The notes under the pieces are model-generated. The model was not told the origin of the DNA. It was given only the letters and a program-made list of their open reading frames with translations, and made no database searches. Below, one piece after another: positions 17,678-26,854 of a stretch of 64,000 bases of DNA (position 1 is the stretch's first letter; each line of letters begins with the position of its first letter). The stretch comes from Pseudomonas paeninsulae (GTDB taxonomy: Bacteria; Pseudomonadota; Gammaproteobacteria; Pseudomonadales; Pseudomonadaceae): positions 3,894,501 through 3,958,500 of the forward strand of contig NZ_CP141799.1 of NCBI RefSeq assembly GCF_035621475.1, read 5' to 3'. The position numbers and the translations under genes were made by a program.

Positions 17678-17919
17678 GGGCGGCTCGGGTGCTGAAAAGA
17701 ACGACGCACGGATGTGTTGAAGTCAGAACAGATCAGCAAGACGCAGCGCGATTGCACACTGCAAGTCACCAAGCGCGCACGGTAGTCCTTTACTCGCCAT
17801 GCCGGCAAGCCCGGATGATCGGCGGGGCATGCTCACATGCCGCCAAAGCAGCGCCAGTCGATGACGCCATGCCAATTGCACGCTAGCATGGCGCCATTAT
17901 TCCGTGAGCAGAACTTTGC

Positions 17920-19392
17920 ATGCCGTCCATGCCCTCGACAATCAGTCAACGTCCCCTGGTCCTACTGCTACTGGTATTGCTCGGCTGCGGCTTCCTCGCC
18001 ACCTCCCTGGTCAGCTACTACGCCGCGCTCGACTCGATCCGCGACAACATCGTCAACACCGAACTGCCGCTGACCTCAGACAACGTCTACTCCGAGATCC
18101 AGAAGGACCTGATCACGCCGGTGTTGATCTCCTCGATGATGGCCCGCGACACCTTCGTCCGCGACTGGGTAATGAGCGGCGAGCAGGACGTCGCCCAGAT
18201 GACCCGCTACCTGCGCGAGGTGCAGGAGCATTACGGCACCGTCACCAGCTTCTTCGTCTCCGACAAGACCCGCACTTACTACCAGGCCAAGGGCGTACTC
18301 AAGCGCGTCGAACCGCAGGAACCGCGCGACAGCTGGTACTTCCGCGTGCGCGACATGCAGGAACCCTACGAAATCAATGTCGATGTCGACATGGCCAACC
18401 AGGATCGCCTGACCGTCTTCATCAACTACAAGGTGTTCGACTACGACCAGCGCTTTATCGGCGCCACCGGCGTCGGCCTGACCGTGGACGCGGTGATCAA
18501 GCTGATCGATGATTACCAGGCGCGCTACGAGCGCAGCGTGTACTTCGTCGACACCGACGGCCGCATCGTGCTCACCGGCGCTACAGGCGGGCCAATGGGC
18601 GCAACGGTCGGCCAAGCGCTCAGTGAAGTGGCGGGACTGGAAGAACTCCAGGCAAAACTGCCACAGCCGCAAACCGGCGACTTCGAGTATCAGGAACACG
18701 GCCGCGGCCACTTCCTCAACGTGCGCTTCATTCCCGAGCTGGACTGGTACCTGTTCGTCGACAAGCGCGAAACCGGTGCGCTAGCCGGCATTCGCCAATC
18801 GCTGTACCTCAACCTGCTGATCTGCCTGGTGGTCACCGTCATCGTCCTGACCCTGGTCAACATTGCCCTGCGCCGCTATCAGGCACGCATCGCCGCCCTG
18901 GCCACCACCGACCAACTCACCCAGTTGCTCAATCGCCGCGGCTTTGATCTGCTGGCCAACCAGGCGATCCAGGAGGCGCGGCGCAACCCCAACTCTCTCT
19001 GCGCCCTGTTGCTCGACCTCGATAACTTCAAGGACCTCAACGACAGCCACGGCCATCTGGCCGGTGACGAAGTGCTGCGCGGATTCGCCAACAAGCTGCG
19101 CGATAACCTGCGCCAGTCCGACATCATCTGCCGCTGGGGCGGAGAAGAATTCATCCTGCTGCTCAAGGACACCTCGCTCGAGCAAGCGCGCCTGCTGGCC
19201 GAGAAAATCCGCCAGCAGACCGAGCAAAGCAGCTTTAGCTACAAAGGTGTCAGCCTGCACATCACCACCAGCATTGGCCTGGCCGAACTGCATGCGGATG
19301 ACTCGCTGAGCGAACTGCTCGCCCGTGCCGACCGCGCTTTGTACCGCGCCAAACAATCCGGGCGTAACCGCACCTGCGAAGCCAGCACATGA
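17920..19392 (+). CDS. Membrane diguanylate cyclase with periplasmic dCache-like sensor
   Basis: The 490-aa protein has an N-terminal membrane helix (residues 11-33), a periplasmic double-Cache-like sensor (about 35-285, with YFRVRDMQEPYEINVDVD and GVGLTVDAVIKLIDDY), a second helix (about 293-316) and a cytoplasmic GGDEF domain. The active-site signature is RWGGEEF (GGEEF at 407-411), so it should make c-di-GMP. The inhibitory site RQSD sits at 398-401, exactly five residues before the signature, so product feedback is expected. It overlaps the CWC gene by four bases (ATGA), forming an operon with it and rsuA. In this genome it is one possible source of c-di-GMP for LapD. The ribosome site is weak. 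A second ATG three codons in is an alternative start. Confidence 0.9.
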   Translation: MPSMPSTISQRPLVLLLLVLLGCGFLATSLVSYYAALDSIRDNIVNTELPLTSDNVYSEIQKDLITPVLISSMMARDTFVRDWVMSGEQDVAQMTRYLREVQEHYGTVTSFFVSDKTRTYYQAKGVLKRVEPQEPRDSWYFRVRDMQEPYEINVDVDMANQDRLTVFINYKVFDYDQRFIGATGVGLTVDAVIKLIDDYQARYERSVYFVDTDGRIVLTGATGGPMGATVGQALSEVAGLEELQAKLPQPQTGDFEYQEHGRGHFLNVRFIPELDWYLFVDKRETGALAGIRQSLYLNLLICLVVTVIVLTLVNIALRRYQARIAALATTDQLTQLLNRRGFDLLANQAIQEARRNPNSLCALLLDLDNFKDLNDSHGHLAGDEVLRGFANKLRDNLRQSDIICRWGGEEFILLLKDTSLEQARLLAEKIRQQTEQSSFSYKGVSLHITTSIGLAELHADDSLSELLARADRALYRAKQSGRNRTCEAST

Positions 19393-19601
19393 ATACCACC
19401 CACTGTCCGCGCTGTGGTCAGCGCAACCAGTGCGCTCAAGCCGAGTCCGCCACGCCCGTGAGCGACTGCTGGTGTTTCAGCGCAGGTATCGACCCCGCGG
19501 TGCTCGACAGCCTGCCGCCCGAGCAGCGCAACCGCGCCTGCCTGTGCCCCCGCTGCGCCCAGGGGTTGCTGCCGAGTACAACGCCGCCAGCCGCCGACTA
19601 G
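19389..19601 (+). CDS. Cysteine-rich CWC family protein (70 aa)
   Basis: This is a small protein with three paired cysteine motifs: CPRCGQRNQC at the N-terminus, the diagnostic CWC (SDCWCFSAG) in the middle, and CLCPRC near the C-terminus. The pattern suggests a zinc- or metal-binding fold. The start overlaps the upstream cyclase stop by four bases, and rsuA begins two bases after its stop, so translation of the three genes is coupled. Its role is unknown. Linkage to the pseudouridine synthase may point to an RNA-related role, but that is speculation. Confidence 0.85.
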   Translation: MNTTHCPRCGQRNQCAQAESATPVSDCWCFSAGIDPAVLDSLPPEQRNRACLCPRCAQGLLPSTTPPAAD

Positions 19602-19603
19602 CC

Positions 19604-20305
19604 ATGCGCCTCGACCGCTTTCTCAGCAACCTGCCGAGTTTCAACCGCCAGGACGTGCGCCACCTGCTCGCCAGTGGCCGCGTGCGCGTGGATGGCCAGG
19701 TCAGGCGCGACAGCCGCGACGAAGTGCGCGTCTTCAGTCGCGTCGAACTGGATGATCAGGTGTTGCAGGCCGGCAAAGCGGCACGCTACTTCATGCTGCA
19801 CAAACCGCTTGGCGTGGTCAGCGCCACCGAACACCCGGAGCACCGCACCGTGCTCGATCTGCTCGACGAGCCGGACAAGCATGAGTTGCACCTGGCCGGG
19901 CGCCTCGACCTCAACACCAGTGGCCTGCTGCTGCTCACCAACGACGGCCAATGGTCGCGCCGGGTAACCACGCCGACCGGCAAACAACCCAAGGTCTATC
20001 TGGTCGATACCGAAGACCCGATCGACCCGGCTTGCATCGAGGTCTTCGCCCGCGGCCTGTACTTTCGCTTCGAGGATCTGCTCACCCAGCCCGCCGAATT
20101 GCAGATCCTCGCCCCGCGCCAGGCACGCCTGACCCTCTACGAAGGTCGCTACCATCAGGTCAAGCGTATGTTCGGCCACTTCCAGAACAAGGTCGTCGGT
20201 TTGCACCGCCTCAGCATGGGCACGCTCCAGCTTGATGAACGACTCTGCCCCGGTCAGTACCGCGCCCTGACGACCGAAGAAATCGCCAGTTTCGGCAGCA
20301 ACTGA
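19604..20305 (+). CDS. rsuA: RsuA-type pseudouridine synthase (16S rRNA U516)
   Basis: The 233-aa protein has an N-terminal S4 RNA-binding domain (RLDRFLSN to DGQVRRDS) and a catalytic domain with the family signature GRLDLNTSGLLLLTNDG, where the Asp of RLD is the catalytic residue. The C-terminal EGRYHQVKRMF and PGQYRALTTEEIASF closely resemble the E. coli RsuA sequence as I remember it, and the length (231 aa there) fits. It should convert U516 of 16S rRNA to pseudouridine. It is the third gene of the cyclase-CWC-rsuA operon. Confidence 0.9.
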   Translation: MRLDRFLSNLPSFNRQDVRHLLASGRVRVDGQVRRDSRDEVRVFSRVELDDQVLQAGKAARYFMLHKPLGVVSATEHPEHRTVLDLLDEPDKHELHLAGRLDLNTSGLLLLTNDGQWSRRVTTPTGKQPKVYLVDTEDPIDPACIEVFARGLYFRFEDLLTQPAELQILAPRQARLTLYEGRYHQVKRMFGHFQNKVVGLHRLSMGTLQLDERLCPGQYRALTTEEIASFGSN

Positions 20306-20707
20306 CGCCAATTTCTCCATTAGTCACACCCTTAGCAAGCTAACCGATAAACGGTAGTGCGCTACCCAAATAAACCCTTGCCAGCATCAGGGGCCACTGC
20401 TTAAATCCACCCATAAGGTCTTGATGTGACCATACAGTCACACAAAGCCATCTAAGCGATCTTTTGGTTACTTGCGCTCTGCGCGAAAGGGTTCCTGCCT
20501 GGTAACACGACATCTCTCCAGCCCTGTGCTAAGGCTGGTGCGGATGCTCTATTTCAGCCCTGACCGATTGAAAAATAATTCTTATAAAAAATCCTCCAGC
20601 CTGACATTCGCTTGTCATGTCCAGGCGCTTTGCTATCTGTCCTACTTGCCCGGTAATCGGCCCTGCCCCGCCGCTTGCCACGTACTACTTGCGCCTGGAG
20701 AAACAAC
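20306..20707. other. Gene-free leader between rsuA and phaG
   Basis: About 400 bases hold no gene. A 6-bp inverted repeat, TGTGAC and GTCACA around CATACA, sits at 20425-20442. It resembles a Crp/Vfr site, but with 8 rather than 6 bases between the TGTGA and TCACA cores. An AT-rich patch (AAAAATAATTCTTATAAAAAA, 20572-20592) may be part of the phaG promoter. No terminator was found after rsuA. Confidence 0.4.
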
Positions 20708-21592
20708 ATGCAGCCAACCATCGCTGTCGTCGACATACACGGAACTTACAAGGTTCACACCGAGTTTTACTCCAGCCCCAGCGCCCGTAAGACCATCATC
20801 CTGGTCAACGGCTCGCTGTCGACCACTGCCGCATTCGCGCAGACGGTCAAATACCTCAACACCCAATTCAATGTGGTGCTCTACGATCAGCCTTACTCCG
20901 GGAAATCGAAACCGCACAACAGCCACAACCAGCCGCTGACCAAGGAAGATGAAGCGCGCATCCTGCTGGAGTTGATCGAGCACTTCAAAGCCGACTACCT
21001 GCAGTCGTTCTCCTGGGGTGGCGTCGCCGCCATGCTGGCCCTGGCGCAGCGTCCGCCGCGCATCGAAAAAGCAGTGATCGCTTCGTTCTCGCCACTGATT
21101 AATGCGCCGATGCTCGACTACCTGCAAAAAGGCATGACCACTCTGCAGGCCGTGGATGGCGTAGGTCTTGGCCACCTGGTCAACAACACCATCGGCAAGC
21201 ACCTGCCGTCGCTGTTCAAGCGCTTCAACCATCGCCACATCAGCAGCCTGGACGATCACGAATACCGCCAGATGCACGCCCATATCGACCAGGTCGTGCA
21301 CCTGGAAACTCATTGCGAGATGGAATGCCTGGCCGGCATCGAGATTCCCGTGCTGTTCGTCAATGGCGAGCACGACGAATACACCTCCGCCGAAGACGTG
21401 CGCGTATTCGCCAAGCACCTCAATGATTGCAAATTCGCCATCATCGACAATGCCGGGCACTTCCTCGACATGGAACACAAGGCCGCGTGGCAGCAAAGCA
21501 GCGAAGTACTGCTGGGCTTCCTGCAAAGCCAACCGCTGCGCCAAACCGGCTACCGTGCGCCAGTAGACATGCAGCATGCGCTGGCCGTATGA
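20708..21592 (+). CDS. phaG: PhaG, 3-hydroxyacyl-ACP thioesterase/transacylase
   Basis: PhaG diverts (R)-3-hydroxyacyl groups from fatty acid synthesis (ACP-bound) towards medium-chain polyhydroxyalkanoate. The 294-aa alpha/beta hydrolase is very close to P. putida PhaG (295 aa) as I remember it: IILVNGSLSTTAAFAQTV, NVVLYDQPYSGKSKPHN, the nucleophile elbow SFSWGG, GKHLPSLFKRFNHRH, NGEHDEYTSAEDVR and DNAGHFLDME. The catalytic Ser, Asp and His are all present. The start at 20708 is chosen for GGAG eight bases upstream and the match to the PhaG N-terminus. It is transcribed alone, between rsuA and tRNA-Gly. RhlA is the closest alternative family, but the sequence fits PhaG better. Confidence 0.9.
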   Translation: MQPTIAVVDIHGTYKVHTEFYSSPSARKTIILVNGSLSTTAAFAQTVKYLNTQFNVVLYDQPYSGKSKPHNSHNQPLTKEDEARILLELIEHFKADYLQSFSWGGVAAMLALAQRPPRIEKAVIASFSPLINAPMLDYLQKGMTTLQAVDGVGLGHLVNNTIGKHLPSLFKRFNHRHISSLDDHEYRQMHAHIDQVVHLETHCEMECLAGIEIPVLFVNGEHDEYTSAEDVRVFAKHLNDCKFAIIDNAGHFLDMEHKAAWQQSSEVLLGFLQSQPLRQTGYRAPVDMQHALAV

Positions 21593-21646
21593 GCCACACC
21601 CAGGCCCATCCGCATCGAGCCGCAGTAAAAATGACTCGATGCGGAC

Positions 21647-21675
21647 TTCATTTCAGCCGCGACTTCCGGTATAAA
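21647..21675 (+). promoter_or_regulatory. Candidate sigma-70 promoter of tRNA-Gly
   Basis: A -35 box TTCATT and a -10 box TATAAA are separated by 17 bases. A GC-rich discriminator (GGCTCCCCC) follows, typical of stringently controlled stable-RNA promoters. The -10 lies 11 bases before the tRNA. Confidence 0.6.
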
Positions 21676-21686
21676 GGCTCCCCCAA

Positions 21687-21760
21687 GCGGGCGTCGTATA
21701 ATGGCATTACTCCAGCTTCCCAAGCTGATAACGAGGGTTCGATTCCCTTCGCCCGCTCCA
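21687..21760 (+). tRNA. tRNA-Gly, anticodon CCC
   Basis: The 74-base gene includes the encoded CCA end. The acceptor stem GCGGGCG pairs with CGCCCGC, and the T arm is GAGGGTTCGATTCCCTT. The anticodon stem is CCAGC/GCTGA with loop TTCCCAA, which gives anticodon CCC and decodes GGG. It closely matches the E. coli glyU gene as I remember it. Confidence 0.95.
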
Positions 21761-21802
21761 GCCCTCTATTTCCACATGCTCACGCATGCAGTGAAAGCCC
21801 CT

Positions 21803-21830
21803 GAAAACCGGCCCTTGAGCCGGTTTTCTT
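21803..21830 (+). terminator. Terminator after tRNA-Gly
   Basis: A perfect 10-bp stem, GAAAACCGGC and GCCGGTTTTC, encloses the loop CCTTGA and is followed by TT. Confidence 0.85.
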
Positions 21831-21987
21831 GCATTTGAACGTTCCCTTTTAATCCCTCTCGGTTATGGCTATTTGCGTGGCGGCAAAGGCTGGGGCCCAG
21901 CCAGGTATTGCATGAGACACCTGTCTTCCTGTTGCAGCGAAGGGGACGAGTTATTGCCGCTGAGTGAAAACAGACTCTTGTCGCGGC

Positions 21988-23460
21988 TTAGAAGGAGTCG
22001 ATGATGCGCCCGAGCACGGCCATCGCCTGTTCGCTCTGGGCGCTCCAGGGGTGGCCGTAGTTCAAGCGTGCGCAGTTGCCGAAACGCCGGGTGGCCGAGA
22101 AGATCGGCCCGGGGGCCAGGCTGATGCCCTGGGCCAGGGCCAGCTGGAACAGTTGCAGCGAGTCGACCTGCGCGGGGAACTCGAACCAGAGAAAGTAGCC
22201 GCCGCTGGGCCGGGTCACCCGGGTGCTGGCCGGGAAATGTCGGGCGGCGGAAGCGAGCATCGAGGCCTGTTGGGTTTCCAGGGCATGGCGCAGCTTGCGC
22301 AGGTGACGGTCGTAGCCGCCGTGCTGCAGATAGTCGGCCAGCGCTGCCTGGGCCGGTACCGAGGGCGAGATGGTGGTCATCAGCTTGAGCCGGCTGATCT
22401 GCTCGGCATAGCGCCCGCCTGCCACCCAGCCGACCCGGTAGCCCGGGGCCAGGCACTTGGAGAACGAACCGCAGTGCATCACCAGGCCGTCGCGGTCGAA
22501 GCTCTTCACCGGCTTGGGCGGCTGCGTGCCGAAGTACAGCTCGGCGTAGACGTCGTCTTCGATCAGCGGCACCTGATGGTGTTGCAGCAGGTCATAGAGG
22601 CCACGCTTCTTCGCCTCGTTCATGCTCGCACCCAGGGGGTTCTGCAGGCTGCTCATAAACCAGCAGGCCTTGATCGGCAGCTGTTCCAGGCTGCGGGCCA
22701 GGCTGTCCAGGTCGATGCCTTCGCGCGGGTGCACGGGGATTTCCACCGCCTTGAGCTTGAGCCGTTCCAGCACCTGCAGGGTGGCGTAGAAGGCCGGCGA
22801 TTCGATGGCCACCAGGTCGCCGGGCTGGGTCACGCATTGCAGGCACAGATTCAGCGCTTCCATGGCGCCGGTGGTGATCACCAGCTCCTCCAGCGGCAGC
22901 ATCACGCCGCTGACCATGTAGCGCAGAGCGATCTGCCGGCGCAGGTTGGGATTGCCTTCGGTCATGTCGGCGATAACCGCGTGGGGCGGCATGTCGCGCA
23001 CGCTTTGCGCCATGGAGCGGGCCAGGCGCTGCAGGGGAAACAGGTCGGGGCTGGGAAAGGCCGAGCCGAAGGCCACGGTGTTCGGGTCCTTCAGCGAGCC
23101 GAGCACCGAGAACACCAGTTCGCTGACATCCACGTCGGTGGTGTGGGCCTGGGTCACGCCGATGTCCGGCTCGGGCAGGCTGCGCTGCGCATGTTCGCGG
23201 ACGAAGTAGCCGGAGCGCGCCCGGGCGACGATCAGGCCCCGGCTTTCCAGCAGGTAGTAGGCCTGGAATACCGTGGATGGGCTGATCCCATAGGTGCGGC
23301 TGGCGTGGCGCACCGAGGGGACTTTCTCCCCGGGGGCCAATACGCCGCTGCGCACCAGTTCGGCGATTTCGGCGGCGAACTTCTCGTAGCGCTTCATCGT
23401 GTCGTGGCCCAGTCGCTCGGTAAATGGAACCTCATACTCTACGGCCTGGCGACTGTTCAT
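21988..23460 (-). CDS. MocR-family regulator (GntR HTH fused to aminotransferase I domain)
   Basis: The 490-aa protein has a GntR winged-helix domain (about residues 22-90, LAPGEKVPSVRHASRTYGISPSTVFQAY) joined to a class I aminotransferase-like domain. The PLP lysine is in SFSKCLAPGYRVGW (about residue 335), and EDDVYAELYF carries the ring-binding Asp/Tyr. MocR proteins use PLP or a PLP-amino acid adduct as effector rather than catalysing transamination. The sequence resembles E. coli YjiR along its length. An ATG at 23397 (MKRYEKF) matches the YjiR start better, but the ATG at 23460 has a GGGA ribosome-site match six bases away, so I keep the longer form. It lies nine bases after ccoG on the same strand. 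The target is unknown. Confidence 0.85.
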   Translation of the reverse strand: MNSRQAVEYEVPFTERLGHDTMKRYEKFAAEIAELVRSGVLAPGEKVPSVRHASRTYGISPSTVFQAYYLLESRGLIVARARSGYFVREHAQRSLPEPDIGVTQAHTTDVDVSELVFSVLGSLKDPNTVAFGSAFPSPDLFPLQRLARSMAQSVRDMPPHAVIADMTEGNPNLRRQIALRYMVSGVMLPLEELVITTGAMEALNLCLQCVTQPGDLVAIESPAFYATLQVLERLKLKAVEIPVHPREGIDLDSLARSLEQLPIKACWFMSSLQNPLGASMNEAKKRGLYDLLQHHQVPLIEDDVYAELYFGTQPPKPVKSFDRDGLVMHCGSFSKCLAPGYRVGWVAGGRYAEQISRLKLMTTISPSVPAQAALADYLQHGGYDRHLRKLRHALETQQASMLASAARHFPASTRVTRPSGGYFLWFEFPAQVDSLQLFQLALAQGISLAPGPIFSATRRFGNCARLNYGHPWSAQSEQAMAVLGRIIDSF

Positions 23461-23468
23461 GCGATTCC

Positions 23469-24875
23469 CTAGCGATTGACCGGCGCGACAAACGCACTCT
23501 TGGCGGTGACCCGCTGCGTCGGCTCGGCGCTATCGGTAACCGCGAAATACAGCGGCTGCGACACGCTGCTCGCGCGCTCGGCGACCAGGGCGACGCTGAC
23601 CGGCACATCGACGATCTCGCCGGGAGCCAGGGCCAGCTGGCGTTGGCCCTGCAACTCGAAGCCCTGGCTGTCGGCCAGGGAGATGATGTAGTGGCGCGCC
23701 TGCTGGGTCTTGTTGATGACCTTGAGACGGTAGATGTTTTCGATCTGGCCCTGCAGGTTTTCCCGGTACAGGCCGCGGTCCTTGGTCACGTCCAGCGACA
23801 CCAGGGCGCGCTGGTCCAGGGCCCAGACGAAGGCGACGATCATCACCAGCAGCATGGCCGCGTAGCCGATCAGACGTGGCCGCAGCAGCTGGGTCTTGCC
23901 ACCGGCCAGGGCGCGCTCGGAGGTGTAGCGGATCAGGCCCGAGGCATAGCCCATCTTGTCCATGACGGTGTCGCAGGCGTCGATGCAGGCACCGCAGCTG
24001 ATGCAGTCCAGTTGCAGGCCATCGCGGATGTCGATGCCGGTCGGACACACCTGCACGCAGATCGTGCAATCGATGCAGTCGCCGAGGCCTTCGAGCTGCG
24101 GCATGCTGTCCTTCTTGCGCGGGCCGCGACTCTCACCACGGGCCGCGTCGTAGGAGACGATCAGGGTGTTGTCGTCGAACATCACGCTCTGGAAGCGCGA
24201 GTAGGGACACATATGCAGGCACACCTGCTCGCGCAGCCAGCCGGCATTCAGGTAGGTGGCGACGGTGAAGAACAACAGCCAGAAGGCGGTGGTGGCGCCC
24301 AGGTTGAAGGTGAGCAGATCAGCCACCAGCTCGCGCACCGGGGTGAAGTAGCCGACGAAGGCCAGCGCGGTGACCAGGCTGACCGCCAGCCACAGGCCGT
24401 GCTTGGCGCTACGGCGCAGCAGCTTGCCCACCGACCAGGGCGCGGCGTCCAGTTTGATCCGCTGGTTGCGCTCGCCTTCGGTAAGCTTTTCCACCCACAT
24501 GAAGACCCAGGTCCACACGCTTTGTGGGCAGGTGTAGCCGCACCAGACCCGGCCAGCGAACACGGTGATAAAGAACAGGCCGAAGGCGGCGATGATCAGC
24601 AGCGCCGAGAGCAGGACGAAATCCTGCGGCCAGAAGGTCGCGCCGAAGATATGGAACTGGCTGTTGCCCAGGTCCCATAGCACGGCCTGGCGCCCGCCCC
24701 AGTTCAGCCAGGCGGTGCCGAAAAACAGCAGGAACAGCGCGCCGGCGCCATACAGGCGCAGCGAACGGAACAGACCGGTGAAGCTGCGGGTATGGATAGG
24801 GCCGCCGGCTTTGGCCGGCGTCAACTGGATGGGGCGGCGCGGGTCGATGACCGTGGCGGGGATACGTTCGCTCAT
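23469..24875 (-). CDS. ccoG: CcoG (FixG/RdxA), cytochrome cbb3 oxidase accessory ferredoxin protein
   Basis: CcoG is a polyferredoxin in the inner membrane needed for copper delivery to, and assembly of, cbb3 oxidase. It has several membrane helices (residues about 40-58, 85-108, 160-177, 195-210), a NapH/CcoG-type VWCGYTCPQSVW motif at about 110, and CxxxC in QVCLHMCPYSRF (about 219-223). Two [4Fe-4S] motifs follow, CIDCTICVQVCP (267-278) and CISCGACIDACD (291-302). A final membrane helix and a C-terminal Ig-like domain complete it. The start at 24875 (MSERIPATV) is preferred to a TTG 24 bases upstream. No ccoNOP genes are nearby, so here it is separated from its oxidase. No Anr box (TTGAT-N4-ATCAA) was found upstream. 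Confidence 0.93.
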   Translation of the reverse strand: MSERIPATVIDPRRPIQLTPAKAGGPIHTRSFTGLFRSLRLYGAGALFLLFFGTAWLNWGGRQAVLWDLGNSQFHIFGATFWPQDFVLLSALLIIAAFGLFFITVFAGRVWCGYTCPQSVWTWVFMWVEKLTEGERNQRIKLDAAPWSVGKLLRRSAKHGLWLAVSLVTALAFVGYFTPVRELVADLLTFNLGATTAFWLLFFTVATYLNAGWLREQVCLHMCPYSRFQSVMFDDNTLIVSYDAARGESRGPRKKDSMPQLEGLGDCIDCTICVQVCPTGIDIRDGLQLDCISCGACIDACDTVMDKMGYASGLIRYTSERALAGGKTQLLRPRLIGYAAMLLVMIVAFVWALDQRALVSLDVTKDRGLYRENLQGQIENIYRLKVINKTQQARHYIISLADSQGFELQGQRQLALAPGEIVDVPVSVALVAERASSVSQPLYFAVTDSAEPTQRVTAKSAFVAPVNR

Positions 24876-25183
24876 GGGCTGAGCCTCGTCTGGCTGCAAT
24901 CAGGTGCGACGCATCATCGGCCCAGGCATGTATTGATAACAGGCTCAGAATTTCAAATAAAAAGCGGATCAGCTGGACAGGTTGTCGCAGCTGCAAGCCC
25001 TCTTCTGTCAGGAGAAGATCAGCCTGCAGCCAATGCGGCGACGGATTTACGGCTTATCTGATCCGGTTTTTTCAGGTTTACCTGAGGCTGTTTTGTCGAG
25101 CGCCTGGCCGCCATAGTTGCAGGCACAGGGCCAGCCCGCTCCAGGCAGCGCGCGGCCGGCGATCAGTTCTGACGAGGTGGCCC
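24876..25183. other. Divergent intergenic region between ccoG and cysI
   Basis: About 308 bases hold no gene and must contain promoters for both directions. An A/T-rich patch (TTTCAAATAAAAAG) lies at about 24952. No recognised operator was identified. Confidence 0.45.
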
Positions 25184-26854
25184 ATGTATCAATACGACGA
25201 CTACGACCGCGCCCTGGTGCGCGAGCGCGTGGCGCAGTTTCGCGACCAGATCGAGCGACGCATCAGCGGCGAGTTGAGCGAGGAGGAGTTTCTGCCGCTG
25301 CGCCTGCAGAACGGTCTGTATATGCAAAAGCATGCCTACATGCTGCGCGTGGCGATCCCCTACGGCACCTTGTCCGCGCGGCAGTTGCGCACCCTGGCGG
25401 GCATCGCCAAGGACTACGACCGCGATTACGGGCACTTCACCACCCGGCAGAACATCCAGTTCAATTGGATCGAGCTGGAGCAGGCCGGCGACATCCTCGA
25501 ACGGCTGGCCGAGGTCGAGATGCACGCCATCCAGACCTCCGGCAACTGCGTGCGCAACATCACCACCGAGGCCTTTGCCGGGGTCGCCGCGGACGAGCTG
25601 CTCGACCCGCGGCCGTTGGCGGAAATCCTCCGCCAGTGGTCGACGGTCAACCCGGAATTTCTCTACCTGCCGCGCAAGTTCAAGATCGCCCTGTGCGCCG
25701 CGCAGGAAGACCGCGCGGCCGTGATGATGCACGACATCGGCCTGTACCTGTACCGCGACCCGGCCGGCGAACTGCTGCTGCGGGTGATGGTCGGCGGCGG
25801 CCTGGGCCGCACGCCGATCCTCAGCCAGCAGATCCGCGAGGGCCTGCCGTGGCAGCATCTGTTGTCCTATGTCGAGGCGGTGTTGCGGGTCTACAACCGT
25901 CACGGCCGACGTGACAACAAGTACAAGGCGCGGATCAAGATACTGGTCAAGGCCCTGGGTATCGACGCCTTCGGCAAAGAGGTCGAGGCCGAGTGGCAGC
26001 ACATCAAGGACGGCCCGGCGGAGTTGACCGAGGCGGAGTATCAGCGGGTCGCGGCGGCCTTCGACGCCCCGCCTTACGCCAGCCTGGATGATGCCGACCT
26101 CGACTACGGTAGCGCCTTGGCGCGTGACGATTCCTTCGCCCGCTGGGCATCACGCAACGTGCGCCCGCACAAGGTGGCGGGCTACGCCTCGGTGGTGCTG
26201 TCGAGCAAGCCCGGGGCCAGCTCGCCGCCTGGGGACGTGACCTCGACGCAGATGCAGGCCATCGCCGACCTGGCCGAGGATTTCGGTTTCGGCGAGATCC
26301 GCATCGCCCACGAACAGAACGTGGTGTTGCCGGATGTACCCAAGGCTAGCTTGCACGCCCTCTATCAGCGGGCCCTGAGTCATGACCTGGGCACCGCCAA
26401 TATCGGCCTGTTGACCGACATCATCGCTTGTCCCGGCGGCGATTACTGCGCCCTGGCCAATGCCAAGTCGATCTCGATTGCCCAGTCGATCCAGCAGCGC
26501 TTCGCCGACCTCGACGCCTTGCACGAACTCGGTGAGCTGAGCCTGAATATCTCCGGCTGCATGAATGCCTGCGGCCACCACCATATCGGCAACATCGGCA
26601 TCCTCGGCGTGGATAAGAACGGCAGCGAGTGGTACCAGGTGACCATCGGCGGCTCCCAGGGCAAGGCCAGCGCCCTGGGCAAGGTCATTGGCCCCGCGTT
26701 CAGTGCGGCGCAAATCCCCGAGGTCATCGACGGCCTGGTCAAGACCTACCGCGACTACCGCGAGGTCGACGAACGCTTCGTCGATACCGTGCAACGCATC
26801 GGCCTCGAACCGTTCAAACAGCAGGTGTATCGCCAGGCGCAGGTGCCCGCATGA
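25184..26854 (+). CDS. cysI: CysI-type sulfite/nitrite reductase hemoprotein
   Basis: The 556-aa protein reduces sulfite to sulfide in assimilatory sulfur metabolism, using siroheme and a [4Fe-4S] cluster. The coupled-site cysteines are Cys416 and Cys422 (ACPGGDYCALA) and Cys459 and Cys463 (SGCMNACGHHH). The N-terminal ferredoxin-like repeat is shown by GHFTTRQNIQFNW and TSGNCVRNITTEAF. The DUF934 gene next door is the usual partner of this form in pseudomonads, where it has been assigned to sulfite rather than nitrite reduction. The start has GAGG just upstream. Its stop overlaps the next start by four bases. Confidence 0.9.
   Translation: MYQYDDYDRALVRERVAQFRDQIERRISGELSEEEFLPLRLQNGLYMQKHAYMLRVAIPYGTLSARQLRTLAGIAKDYDRDYGHFTTRQNIQFNWIELEQAGDILERLAEVEMHAIQTSGNCVRNITTEAFAGVAADELLDPRPLAEILRQWSTVNPEFLYLPRKFKIALCAAQEDRAAVMMHDIGLYLYRDPAGELLLRVMVGGGLGRTPILSQQIREGLPWQHLLSYVEAVLRVYNRHGRRDNKYKARIKILVKALGIDAFGKEVEAEWQHIKDGPAELTEAEYQRVAAAFDAPPYASLDDADLDYGSALARDDSFARWASRNVRPHKVAGYASVVLSSKPGASSPPGDVTSTQMQAIADLAEDFGFGEIRIAHEQNVVLPDVPKASLHALYQRALSHDLGTANIGLLTDIIACPGGDYCALANAKSISIAQSIQQRFADLDALHELGELSLNISGCMNACGHHHIGNIGILGVDKNGSEWYQVTIGGSQGKASALGKVIGPAFSAAQIPEVIDGLVKTYRDYREVDERFVDTVQRIGLEPFKQQVYRQAQVPA

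Noticed and set aside
20425..20442. Canonical Vfr/Crp site
   Set aside because: The half sites are separated by 8 bases instead of 6, so I do not annotate it as a Vfr site.
22000..24680. Plus-strand frames of 400-500 codons opposite the MocR and ccoG genes
   Set aside because: They are high-GC antisense shadows with His/Gln/Gly-rich composition. The minus-strand genes have clear family motifs.
24876..25183. Anr/Fnr box upstream of ccoG
   Set aside because: A TTGAT core is seen near 24933, but the matching ATCAA half at the right spacing is missing.
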